From: Laceyella putida | GTDB taxonomy: Bacteria > Bacillota > Bacilli > Thermoactinomycetales > Thermoactinomycetaceae | NCBI RefSeq assembly: GCF_042665195.1 | Contig: NZ_JBHTBW010000081.1 | Coordinates: forward strand, 1-64,000 | Direction of reading: 5' to 3' | DNA length: 64,000 nucleotides | Shown here: one piece after another, positions 18,076 to 26,530 of the stretch | How positions within the stretch are numbered: position 1 is the first letter of the stretch | Layout of the letters: every line of letters starts with the position of its first letter | Notes under the pieces: model-generated | What the model saw: the letters and a program-made list of their open reading frames with translations, nothing else | Told to the model about the DNA's origin: nothing | Database searches by the model: none | Position numbers and translations under genes: made by a program

Positions 18076-20948
18076 CTGTTCATCTCCTCGCTTCCTTGAA
18101 ACCGGGCACAAATCCTTAACACCGGCTCTCCTTTCACCTTGAGCATGCTTTCTAGTCCTGCAACAGTTGATTCATAAGTGGACTGGATTTGATGCTCTTT
18201 TTTCACTAGACGGCGTAGCTGCGCAGCTTGATGCGACTCTTCAAATAATGAAAGCTGCTTGTCTTTAATAGGCTTCAAGCTTTCTTGATACCACGCAGTG
18301 AGTCTCTCTTTTTCCCGATTAATCCGTTCTTGTAATTCAGTCTGAACTTGTTGCAAACGATCCTGTACATATTGCTCCGCATATGCTACTACGGATGTTA
18401 AATTCTGATCTTCCACTTCTGGATGGTAGCTTCCATCATTAATCCACTGGTCCGCTTTTAATAGCTCTGGTACTTCAGATAGTGGAATTGCTTTCATTCC
18501 TTTTGCATCAACACGTACCACTAGCCATTCTGCTAAAGCAGGATGTCCGCTTTCAGTTAATACATTTGCCTGTACTAGGTAATACGTGGTACCAATTGGA
18601 ACTGTAGAAAGCTTCAGCGATGGCGCTTGTTTAGATGGGAATAACGCCAGTGAACGATCAGCAATCCAATCGGCTACTGGGTGATTTTCCCATAACAAAT
18701 GCTCTTGTGGCCATTCTCCATCCCGCGTCGCATTAGCAATCGCTCTCATCACTCGTTTCGTATCTGTGGTACAGCGGAGCTCCTCACCTTCACGTGGTCG
18801 TGCTTCTGGTGGTAGAGATTCCAATCTCTTTTTCAGATCTTTAATGCCTGAAATAAATACTCTCTTTTGCTCATGGTCTACTCGAATTTTGACTGATTGC
18901 TTTCTTCTGCCCCGTAAATCCGCCAGGGCTCTCTGTTCGTCTTCACCTAGTTCTTGTTGGAGATGTTCTAGTTGTAGTAACCAATCATGATATAATCTGG
19001 TTGGCTCTTTCATTCGAATCGCCTTAGCCTCTACCAGACGTGGAATTGGATCGAAGAAATCTAAATCCCAATCATCTTCATCATCTTCTTCGAAAATCTC
19101 ATCCACTTTTTTCCCTTCAGCAAGTCTATTCTGAATATGATCTTCTTCCTCGTCAGGGTCGAACAAACGTAAAATACTGCTGGGATCTCCTAAGCTTTGC
19201 TCGATACTTTGCGCTTTTTCCACTAACTTTTCAATCACATGTGTTTCCGCCTTGGCTTCGTCAGACTTTAAAACAATATATCGGATCTCAGGTGTTTGGG
19301 TTTGTCCAAATCGGTCAATTCGTCCATTTCGCTGTTGCAATCGGATAAAGGACCAAGGAATATCAAAATGAATGAGATGATGACAACGATGATGCAAGTT
19401 AACCCCTTCGGACGCAATATCAGAGCATAAAAGAATACGCATAGGTGACTCTTCTTCGTTAAATTCACGCACAACCCGAGCTTGTTCATGATCTGGCATT
19501 TTAGCCGTAAACAATTCGATTACTTTCTCATCCTCTTTTTCTGGAATGCCAAACTCTTTCATAAGAGCTTTTTGTAGCGCTTCCAAGGTGGCAATGCGTT
19601 CAGAGAAAATAATCACTCTTTCAGAGGAGCGTGTTCCATCCCAACCCCATTCACGTAACATGTTACATAGTGTTTGGAACTTGCTGCTCTTTACTATTGG
19701 AATGGCGTCTACTTTGTCTTTCACCAGCTGTAACTTATGTAGATCACGTTGGAGTGTCTCCTTATTGGACGAATTCCCTTGTTTCTCCAACTGGCGCTCT
19801 AGTTGATGAATCCGCTGTTTTAATGTTTCACTTAGCGCTACTGAACTAGAGAGGAAAGACTTTAATAGAGTTACTTGGAAGAGTGCATCCCGTTTGGGAC
19901 TCTTGGACTGAATGGTATGTAATAAAGTAGAGCCTAAATCACAAAGAATGTCCGTCTCCTCTTTCGATGCTTCGCAAGGTACTGGTAAATCATTCACTTT
20001 ATAAAAGTTTGTCGTCTGTGCCTGCACATCTTTTTTAAATCTACGAACAACCAGGTGTTGAATATCTTCTTTCGTCACTTTTTCTGGATCAGCAACTGCC
20101 GTTGGATCAAGCATCCGTAATAAAGTAGCAAAGCTCTCTGGCTTCCCATTGTGGGGGGTAGCTGACAAAAGGATTAAACTATGGCAACGATCCGCCAACA
20201 GTGTCGCCAACTTGTTTCGATCGGTATTGGCATTGGCTACGTTGTGACATTCATCAATCATCACAATATCCCAATAACAATTTTCTAAGTAACGACGGTA
20301 AAGTTCATCGTTTTTTAAAGTATCAATGGAAATAATCACTTTGTCGTAGTAGTGGAAAGGGTTTTTATTCTGTGGGATGTTGTAACGAATCTTAGCAATC
20401 CCTAGAGAGTCTAAACGCATGAGTGGAATGGAAAAACGAGTCCACATTTCTTTCTGAAGCTGCTCTAACATAGAACGAGCAGATACGACTAGAATTCGCC
20501 GCCCTCTACCACGGCGAATTAACTCAGACATCAACACGCCTGCCTCAATCGTTTTTCCCAATCCTACACCATCAGCGATCAAAAAACGCGGACGCACTTG
20601 TTCTAATGCTAGTTGAGCAGGAACATATTGATAATCGCTATCTTCCATCGCCGCTTGTTTACGTGTCGTAATCTCTGAACCAACAATTGGTGTTCTCATC
20701 ATTAAAGCATTTAAGTATAAGCGTGAACGGCGATAGTTAGGCGATTCATCTGTAACAAAACGTACATCTTCTGGACGAATTTCAACTACCTCATCAATAC
20801 AATCCAAGAATGTAGCTTGATAGTCGCGAACAGTTTCAGATAAACCAATCACTCGTACAGCATACGCACCTGTATTAGTGGGTTGAACACCTTGAATCAG
20901 CCATTCTTCACCTCTAATATGTAAACGCGATCCTATCGGATATGACAT
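18072..20948 (-). CDS. SNF2-family helicase (DrmD/RapA-like)
   Basis: A 958-residue SF2 translocase. N-terminal small beta domain (about 1-60), then Walker A ADGVGLGKT at 125-133, SARSMLEQLQKE, DECH at 232-235, LSATPHNG, and the C-terminal RecA domain with IASEGVNLHHRCHHLIHFD and QQRNGRIDRFGQ (motif VI). A long charged coiled-coil region follows. The same protein type occurs as DrmD in DISARM class 1 and as a Dpd component. It is the first gene of the operon, with AGGAGG before its ATG, and is followed by the methyltransferase with a 4-nt overlap. Confidence 0.9.
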   Translation of the reverse strand: MSYPIGSRLHIRGEEWLIQGVQPTNTGAYAVRVIGLSETVRDYQATFLDCIDEVVEIRPEDVRFVTDESPNYRRSRLYLNALMMRTPIVGSEITTRKQAAMEDSDYQYVPAQLALEQVRPRFLIADGVGLGKTIEAGVLMSELIRRGRGRRILVVSARSMLEQLQKEMWTRFSIPLMRLDSLGIAKIRYNIPQNKNPFHYYDKVIISIDTLKNDELYRRYLENCYWDIVMIDECHNVANANTDRNKLATLLADRCHSLILLSATPHNGKPESFATLLRMLDPTAVADPEKVTKEDIQHLVVRRFKKDVQAQTTNFYKVNDLPVPCEASKEETDILCDLGSTLLHTIQSKSPKRDALFQVTLLKSFLSSSVALSETLKQRIHQLERQLEKQGNSSNKETLQRDLHKLQLVKDKVDAIPIVKSSKFQTLCNMLREWGWDGTRSSERVIIFSERIATLEALQKALMKEFGIPEKEDEKVIELFTAKMPDHEQARVVREFNEEESPMRILLCSDIASEGVNLHHRCHHLIHFDIPWSFIRLQQRNGRIDRFGQTQTPEIRYIVLKSDEAKAETHVIEKLVEKAQSIEQSLGDPSSILRLFDPDEEEDHIQNRLAEGKKVDEIFEEDDEDDWDLDFFDPIPRLVEAKAIRMKEPTRLYHDWLLQLEHLQQELGEDEQRALADLRGRRKQSVKIRVDHEQKRVFISGIKDLKKRLESLPPEARPREGEELRCTTDTKRVMRAIANATRDGEWPQEHLLWENHPVADWIADRSLALFPSKQAPSLKLSTVPIGTTYYLVQANVLTESGHPALAEWLVVRVDAKGMKAIPLSEVPELLKADQWINDGSYHPEVEDQNLTSVVAYAEQYVQDRLQQVQTELQERINREKERLTAWYQESLKPIKDKQLSLFEESHQAAQLRRLVKKEHQIQSTYESTVAGLESMLKVKGEPVLRICARFQGSEEMNR

Positions 20949-21868
20949 ATGTTTCCTCCTATATCAAGAATTCTATATGTATATCAAAGTGACTATCATT
21001 TTGATATATCAAAATAACATATACATTATAAACGAATATATAAAAATATTCAATATTCATGTTTATATATCTTGTATACTGTAAACAAATCACCTTGTGT
21101 CAATAAAGTTATGTAAAGAGATAATAATTCTTTCTTACTAAAAAATTATAAAATTTTCAACTAGATGATTGTTGCCTCTTGCACTTCAAATTTGTACAGT
21201 CTAACTATTGTTTAGGTATCATTTTGTGATCCCCAACAAACACTCACAGAGGCTACTACTTCATCCGTGTATATTCTTCACTTGTTTCTTCTGTTTTCTT
21301 ATGTTATTTCTACACGATTTCCTTAGTATATAACAGCCCCAGTAACATTCAAGTTTGGGTTTTAAACCGTAACCAGATTAGATCTCCTTCTGGTTACATA
21401 AGCAGATGAATAAAAACAGATACCAATAACTTTTTTTCCAGTCTAAAGATCATATCTTGTTCAGTTCTTATATATAAATTATTCGTAAAGAAAAATGAAA
21501 TTCTGTCCTATTAACCCCTAAGAGACCCCAGAGAAAGCCAATGTTACAATGAATAGATTTTTTAAATTTATAGGAAACTATCTCGATTAGGCCATTTCAG
21601 AAGATAAAGTGAACTTGACTCTCTTTTATATATCAAATTCTGCTCATTCACATTAACGGCTTAGTTCATAGTCAAGAGATATTGATTTTTAACAAATGTA
21701 TTCAAAAAAATTAATAGCCAATCAATATAAATAACTATATTGACCTCAGAAACCTGCTCTCAATTATATTTTTCAATCCTCTCATCTAAATCCCACAATC
21801 ACCTTCCTATTTATTCCAATCTCTTCCCCTTCCATGTATAATTGTTGCAAACAAGGAGGGATCGGCTC
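20949..21868. other. AT-rich 0.9-kb spacer between divergent units
   Basis: No convincing gene on either strand. It is very AT-rich near 20950-21080 and must contain the promoter of the minus-strand helicase-methyltransferase operon and that of the plus-strand HTH-TPR regulator. The only clear structures are an 18-bp palindrome at 20998-21015, a possible IS3-type end near 21512, and a TATAAT box at 21837-21842 just upstream of the regulator. Confidence 0.6.
20998..21015. promoter_or_regulatory. 18-bp palindrome upstream of the defence operon
   Basis: ATTTTGATATATCAAAAT is a perfect inverted repeat 50 nt upstream of the start codon of the SNF2-type helicase. A further half-site-like TATATCAAAG lies between it and the gene. 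The position suits an operator for a dimeric repressor, but no regulator gene is coupled to the operon and binding is inferred. Confidence 0.5.
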
Positions 21869-23209
21869 ATGACTGACTTTTCTCATGATCTAGTCCGGTA
21901 CATCATCAAAAAGAGACGGAAAAAAAAGAATCTTCGCCTGGAAGATCTGAAAGATCGGAACATCTCCATCGCGACGATCAGTTTCATCGAAAATGGCGAA
22001 CAAAAGGTGTCACAAGAAAAGTTTCACTATTTACTGACGAAGTTAAACATTGATCCCGCGTCATTGGGACATCTTGTGGCACAGGAAGAGAAGAAAATAG
22101 AGGAACTTCGGTTTCAACTAGACTTTATTGAGGCTCTGTTGGACAACAATGAGACGACGACGGTTTACGATTTATTGCTACGCATCCATCTCGAGGATTT
22201 CCATCCCCTCGCGCCTCATTACCACTATCTGCTCGGACTGGTTCACTTCAAGAAGCAAGACTGGCCCAAGGCGGAGCACTTTTTTCAGCGGGCGATTCTG
22301 TTATGTCGTCATCATTCGCTCAACCCGCAGGATAACGTCATTGCCTTATGCTTAAAGGAATTAAGTGCTTGTGCTTACCACCAAAATGATCTCGAGCAAG
22401 CACTGTCCTTTGTCGATCAAGGGTTAGAAGCCTTTCGAGAGGAAAAAGGGCGAAAAGAGGTGCGATTTGTCTTATTAAGCAACAAGATCCTGTATTTGCT
22501 GAGAGACGCGCAAACGGAACAGGCCAGTCACTTGCTAAACCAAGTTTGGCCGCAAATCCAACAAATTGAACTGACACGGGTTACCTTGAACTTGTATAAA
22601 TTCCGGGCCATCTTACTCAGGAAAAGCAAAATGCATGAGGAAGCCATTGCCTGTTGCAAAGAGGGGATTAGAAAAGGGAAACGAAACCTTTTCTTAAGCC
22701 GTACCTATGATTTGCTCAATGTGTTGGGAAGCATTTATCTGCAACAAAAAGAATTTGAGAAAGCGGCTTATTATTTTGAGTTAGTGATCAATAACGACCA
22801 AGACATGAAATTCCCCCGTCGACATATGGATGCTCATACCTATCTAGCCATTCTGCACTCAAGTCAACAAAACTGGGTGAAAGCGAAAGACCATTTCGAT
22901 CAAGCAATCGAGTTAGGAAAAGAACTCAACGATGCCTTCCGCTTAACCAAAGCCTATATTGTTCGCGGAAACAGTCTGAAAAACCAGCAACGTTATAATG
23001 ATGCGATTGCTTCTTACAAACAGGCAATAGTATTAGCTCAGAATCACCATTACAAATCGAGAGAAGCAAAAGCATTATATTTAATGGCAGAATGCTATGA
23101 TAAAATGAAAGAAGAAAAAGAGTTTACTGAATCGACTAACTGTTTGTTCTTCCTTTTGAAGGAACTCAACTTTAAGGGGGACGAAGATGACATCTATGAA
23201 GTTGGTTAA
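21869..23209 (+). CDS. HTH-TPR (RRNPP-like) transcriptional regulator
   Basis: A 446-residue protein. Residues 6-62 form an XRE-type helix-turn-helix (LVRYIIKKRRKKKNLRLEDL, then ISIATISFIENGEQKVSQEKF). The rest is a long TPR solenoid with recognisable repeats (YYFELVINNDQDM, AKDHFDQAIELGKELND, AIASYKQAIVLAQNH). This layout is that of RRNPP receptors such as PlcR, NprR and AimR, which bind short secreted peptides inside the cell. The start is ATG 21869 with AAGGAGG 9 nt upstream; the open frame extends to a TTG at 21842 without a site. A TATAAT box is at 21837-21842. The stop codon lies inside the short peptide ORF at 23187-23255, the arrangement expected for a receptor and its signal gene. 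Confidence 0.88.
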   Translation: MTDFSHDLVRYIIKKRRKKKNLRLEDLKDRNISIATISFIENGEQKVSQEKFHYLLTKLNIDPASLGHLVAQEEKKIEELRFQLDFIEALLDNNETTTVYDLLLRIHLEDFHPLAPHYHYLLGLVHFKKQDWPKAEHFFQRAILLCRHHSLNPQDNVIALCLKELSACAYHQNDLEQALSFVDQGLEAFREEKGRKEVRFVLLSNKILYLLRDAQTEQASHLLNQVWPQIQQIELTRVTLNLYKFRAILLRKSKMHEEAIACCKEGIRKGKRNLFLSRTYDLLNVLGSIYLQQKEFEKAAYYFELVINNDQDMKFPRRHMDAHTYLAILHSSQQNWVKAKDHFDQAIELGKELNDAFRLTKAYIVRGNSLKNQQRYNDAIASYKQAIVLAQNHHYKSREAKALYLMAECYDKMKEEKEFTESTNCLFFLLKELNFKGDEDDIYEVG

Positions 23210-23255
23210 GGGCCTAAGCTGTAAGTATGGAGATGATGACACTGATACAGACTAG
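23187..23255 (+). CDS. 22-codon peptide ORF overlapping the regulator 3' end
   Basis: An ATG at 23187 is preceded by AAGGGGG at a spacing of 6 nt and opens a 22-codon frame, out of frame with the regulator. It begins MTSMKLVKGLSCKYG and ends in an acidic DDDTDTD tail. It is followed within 10 nt by a strong terminator. The overlap, the ribosome site and the terminator argue for real translation. There is no hydrophobic secretion signal as in Phr or PapR, so if it is a signalling peptide its export would be unusual. It may instead be a regulatory or translation-coupling peptide. Confidence 0.6.
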   Translation: MTSMKLVKGLSCKYGDDDTDTD

Positions 23256-23264
23256 GGTAATCCT

Positions 23265-23297
23265 ACACCAAGCCGATTGCTTGGTGTTTTTGTTTTT
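23265..23297 (+). terminator. Terminator of the regulator-peptide unit
   Basis: Stem ACACCAAGC / GCTTGGTGT (9 bp, 5-nt loop) followed by TTTTTGTTTTT. It starts 10 nt after the stop of the 22-codon ORF. Confidence 0.9.
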
Positions 23298-23336
23298 ATT
23301 AACTAACAAATATACCAACACTTTTTTCACTTAAAA

Positions 23337-23373
23337 AATCTCCTCCATCGTTAATAACGAATAAGAGGAGATT
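23337..23373 (-). terminator. Terminator of the NUDIX membrane protein gene
   Basis: Arms AATCTCCTC (23337-23345) and GAGGAGATT (23365-23373); on the minus strand the 3' arm runs into TTTTTT. It is 34 nt beyond the stop at 23407. Confidence 0.8.
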
Positions 23374-23406
23374 CATAAAGTTGGAGCCCTATACCCCTAT
23401 CCCGCT

Positions 23407-24504
23407 TCATTTCGTTCCATCCTTCTGTGAATTCCATGGGATGAGATAACGTTTTACATCAAACGGGAGAAGCAAGGTTTTGTACCAGTTATTGTCCTGT
23501 CCGTTTTTCACGGCATATTGCCAAACTTGATAGGCGGCTGTGTCCGTCATGCGCGTATGGGAAGCGAACTTAATGATATCTTCCACAGGAACAGCATAGA
23601 ACGCCTGTGTTTCAAACGAGATATCTCTGGCTTGTTCCATGATCGGAAACAGCTCTTCCCAAGTTTGGTCGATGGAAGCATGATACAAGAAAATGGGTTG
23701 CATTTTCTGCTTGGGCACGACGATGCCGTCAAAATGCAAACGTTCCAGATCCAGGTTGAGCTCTTCTTTGATTTCACGTAGCCCGCATGACTCAAACGGG
23801 TTATCAGCATCAAAGTCCACATCACCAACGGTACCCGCGCAGGTAGCCCCAAAGTTTCCGGAAGAAACGGCGACCTTGTTCGTGCGCTCAACGATGCCGA
23901 TCCGGCCTGTCGCATCCACGATGAGCACACTCACGGAAATGATGTTAGCAAGCGAACGATTCTCTAAAACATCCTCCACTTTCTTTGGCTCACCGTATTT
24001 ATGTACCTCATTCACAACCTGCTGAATCAACCCAAACGTACGGAATGATCTCATCAGGGTAGCCATTTGGCTGCGAAAAGAACGGATGGGTGCATTGGCG
24101 GGATAAGCCGTCAGGTTTGTCGCGATGAAGTCAAAAAAGCCAACCTTGGAAATATGAGCGGTGTATTCCTTTTTGTCATTGGAAACGGGCGAAATCCCAT
24201 CCAGTCTAATGGAAGAACCATTATGTGGATTGGAACCATTGCGCGCGGCATGAAACTTAACCAAAATGTCCCGCTCATGTTCTGACAAAGGTGACAGGAA
24301 CTTTGACACTTCCAGCCTGTTTATACCGTTTATTTTCAGATCATGCAAAGCGAACACCCGCTGTTTCGGATGGATTACTCTCCGGATGGTCTGGGTGATG
24401 CCTGACATGCGTATGTAAAGGATGATGTATGCGGATACCCCGAAGATAAGTGCCGTGACCAGATTGGCAACCACATTTGTAAATACATCCTTAACCATCT
24501 CCAT
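23407..24504 (-). CDS. Membrane-anchored NUDIX-domain protein
   Basis: 365 residues. One N-terminal transmembrane helix (about 9-31, ANLVTALIFGVSAYIILYI), a middle region without recognised motifs, and a C-terminal NUDIX domain whose box is readable as GTVGDVDFDADNPFESCGL then REIKEELNLDL. The REIKEEL core keeps the metal-binding glutamates, but the spacing before it is longer than the usual GX5EX7REUXEEXGU. Family members hydrolyse nucleoside diphosphate derivatives. Membrane anchoring with a C-terminal NUDIX domain is reported for predicted conflict-system effectors (general knowledge), and the defence-island position fits, but a housekeeping role is possible. Start ATG 24504 has GAGGAGG nearby; ATG 24498 is an alternative. 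Confidence 0.75.
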   Translation of the reverse strand: MEMVKDVFTNVVANLVTALIFGVSAYIILYIRMSGITQTIRRVIHPKQRVFALHDLKINGINRLEVSKFLSPLSEHERDILVKFHAARNGSNPHNGSSIRLDGISPVSNDKKEYTAHISKVGFFDFIATNLTAYPANAPIRSFRSQMATLMRSFRTFGLIQQVVNEVHKYGEPKKVEDVLENRSLANIISVSVLIVDATGRIGIVERTNKVAVSSGNFGATCAGTVGDVDFDADNPFESCGLREIKEELNLDLERLHFDGIVVPKQKMQPIFLYHASIDQTWEELFPIMEQARDISFETQAFYAVPVEDIIKFASHTRMTDTAAYQVWQYAVKNGQDNNWYKTLLLPFDVKRYLIPWNSQKDGTK

Positions 24505-24824
24505 TACCTCCCTCCTCGTTCGGGTACGTCTCAGGAATATTTTATATAATAACTTAACTTATTCATGCTATCGTTTACTTGTTCATTCTAACATTCATTG
24601 ATTAGGGTTAAAACAATTCAATCACTAATTTTTATCCTGATTGTAAAAACAGCCCCAAAAACCCCCGCTTACCCCAAAGGTTGAAGAAGCTTCATTGGAA
24701 GGCTTGGTAGATAGCTAATTAGCCTTAATAAAAAAGCATCATTTTTGCTTCGTATTGCTCATTTATCAAGATAAATTCACTCCCCTTCGGCTCGATCATA
24801 ATTAACGTTTGAGAAAAAACAAAA
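24505..24824. other. Intergenic spacer
   Basis: AT-rich, no convincing gene or repeat. It contains the promoter region of the NUDIX gene on the minus strand and a C-rich patch near 24650-24680 of unknown meaning. Confidence 0.5.
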
Positions 24825-24843
24825 GACGCCCATTATTGGCGTC
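24825..24843 (-). terminator. Terminator hairpin
   Basis: GACGCC / GGCGTC with a 7-nt loop; on the minus strand it is followed by TTTTGTTTTTTC. It follows the gene at 24874-25326. Confidence 0.8.
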
Positions 24844-24873
24844 AAACAAAATTAAACTCAGCATCCCCGTACC

Positions 24874-25326
24874 TTACTTTGGATCTATCCATTTTTCACT
24901 TAGCAAATCATAAGTTTCACCTGTATTTGGATAATACAAGTAATAAGGAATTTGCGAGATTTTCCCTCCGGCTTCATTGAAGCATTCTTGAAGAAAAGTA
25001 ACTAAGTAGTCTTTAACAAAGCTATCCATTTCGTCGACCAAGTCATCATCATCTTCAATCTCAGAGTAATCTAATTTTGAATCAGCCTGAAACATAAAGC
25101 CGTCCAACAATGGACTTAGTTCACCATGGGCGTTTTCCATCAGTTGTTTGTCCCAACCTGCCATCGCTGATACGTTGATGCCAAAATACCCGCCATCACC
25201 TCTTATCTCCATTATCACAAATTTGGTTTCTTGATGATAAGGGTACTGCAATAGGTTGCCAAACGTTTCAATAGTTTCTTTCTTGGACTCATTAATTGAT
25301 TCGATAACTAATTGCTTATAAGATAT
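24874..25326 (-). pseudogene. Immunity-type small acidic protein with lost start codon
   Basis: An acidic protein (DYSEIEDDDDLVDEMDSF) of the size and style of toxin-immunity proteins; no family recognised. The open frame continues upstream of the first TTG (25251) through KISYKQLVIESINESKKET to a stop just before GAGGAGG, yet contains no ATG, GTG or TTG in that stretch. The codon at the expected distance from GAGGAGG is ATA (25324-25326). This looks like a start codon changed from ATG to ATA, which would silence or weaken the gene. Alternatively ATA or the internal TTG is used. Confidence 0.55.
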
Positions 25327-25564
25327 TTTTACAAATCCCTCCTCGGCTCCGAATTAACCACATGAAAGTATACTTGCCCAGTCAACAATGGAATCCGTAA
25401 CTGTTCTAAAAAAAGGTCGTCCTAAGAATCGCCCAACTATGATCGTCGCTCTTTCCGAACTTGGTTGAGAAGTCGCGGGATAAAAATTTTCATTCCTTCT
25501 TCAAGCGTGTCGCCCATTTTTATCAAATGTCGTGAACACATTGAAGTGACTAACTATCGGAATC

Positions 25565-26052
25565 CTAGACTTCAGTAAATTTAAATCCCACTAGACCGTT
25601 TGATTCAACCGCTTTTTTTAACTCATCAGATATAAAGACCATCCACATTAAACTCTCATCCAGATAAATTCGAAAAATATGCTTCCCTTCGATCTTTTCA
25701 TTAATAAACGCATACTTTTCGAATTCTAGTCGAAATCCACTAGGCAACTCTTTGACAACCGCTCGATCATAATCAACAGCATCAATCGCATTTATTACAT
25801 GAATCGCAAAATATTTCTTTTCAAGATGAATTAATGGCAATATCTCTGCTCTATCTTTCAAAAAACTTTCTGTAGCACGGAGCGCGTTTCACTAAAAACT
25901 GGAATAGACCAGTCTCAAAAATGCGACAATCACTCCCTTTCCCTTCATCTATTGTACATACTTCAATAGGATCCCACGTTTTATAATCCCGATCAAAATC
26001 TGCCAATCCCAATGTTTCAAAATCATTTAATGAAACTTTCTAACTGCCACAC
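25565..26052 (-). pseudogene. Imm11-like (DUF1629) immunity gene, multiply frameshifted
   Basis: The C-terminal 98 codons read LKDRAEILPLIHLEKKYFAI through to VFISDELKKAVESNGLVGF, the hallmark ending of Imm11/DUF1629 proteins. Upstream pieces lie in other frames: VWQLESFI (start region near 26052), then NDFETLGLADFDRDYKTWD to CRIFETGL, then PVFSETRSVLQKVF. At least three single-base shifts separate them, one in a T-run near 25860. A GGAGGG ribosome site is still present near 26065. The gene is a decayed immunity gene of the polymorphic toxin locus. Confidence 0.8.
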
Positions 26053-26219
26053 TTTCTTAGTAATCCCTCCATCTTAAAAGCACAGAGGTTGAATGAGGAG
26101 TTGAGGATGGGGTAATATGAGTGACCCGCTTGTGCCACCAATTTTATTGAACATTTTTTGATCAAATCCAACAAAAATAAGGAGCCATCCCCTTCAAATG
26201 GCCCTGTATGATTCCATTA

Positions 26220-26462
26220 CTATTTCTTGGTCTCATTACTTGGTGGAGGAGTAATAATTGATTGATAGTCCAATGCTTCTTCCACAATTTCTTCTGGAGT
26301 TAAGTTTCTTTCATCCCAATAAATTAAATCACTAACTTCTGGATGAGGAACTCTTCGTTCAAGCAAGTCTAACATCTCATCTAGTTCCTCTTCAGTCCCT
26401 TCTGCATTCACAATCTTTCGGACAAGCTCTATTAATTCTTCTTTTGTTCGCACTCTATCCAT
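26220..26462 (-). CDS. Colicin/pyocin DNase immunity-like protein (Im7/Im9 family)
   Basis: The protein (TKEELIELVRKIVNAEGTEE, then HPEVSDLIYWDERNLTPEEIVEEAL) matches the four-helix Im family that neutralises E-type colicin nucleases; the SDLIYYP loop of Im9, which touches the nuclease, appears here as SDLIYWD. About 80 residues, the normal size. The start is uncertain: ATG 26462, or TTG 26489, which has AAAGGGG too close. The gene lies between the immunity gene at 26531 and the decayed Imm11 gene. No HNH colicin-type nuclease is seen in the window, so this may be an orphan immunity gene against competitor toxins. A paralogue remnant is at 3493-3564. Confidence 0.8.
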   Translation of the reverse strand: MDRVRTKEELIELVRKIVNAEGTEEELDEMLDLLERRVPHPEVSDLIYWDERNLTPEEIVEEALDYQSIITPPPSNETKK

Positions 26463-26530
26463 AACAACATCTCTACTTAGTAAAGCCAATCCCCTTTCAA
26501 GGTAATTGGCTTCTCATTTTGAAATAGTCT

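Noticed and set aside
4894..20948. Canonical DISARM system
   Set aside because: No separate DrmB and no phospholipase-D-type DrmC is present, and DUF1998 is fused to the helicase; only a DISARM-related call is justified.
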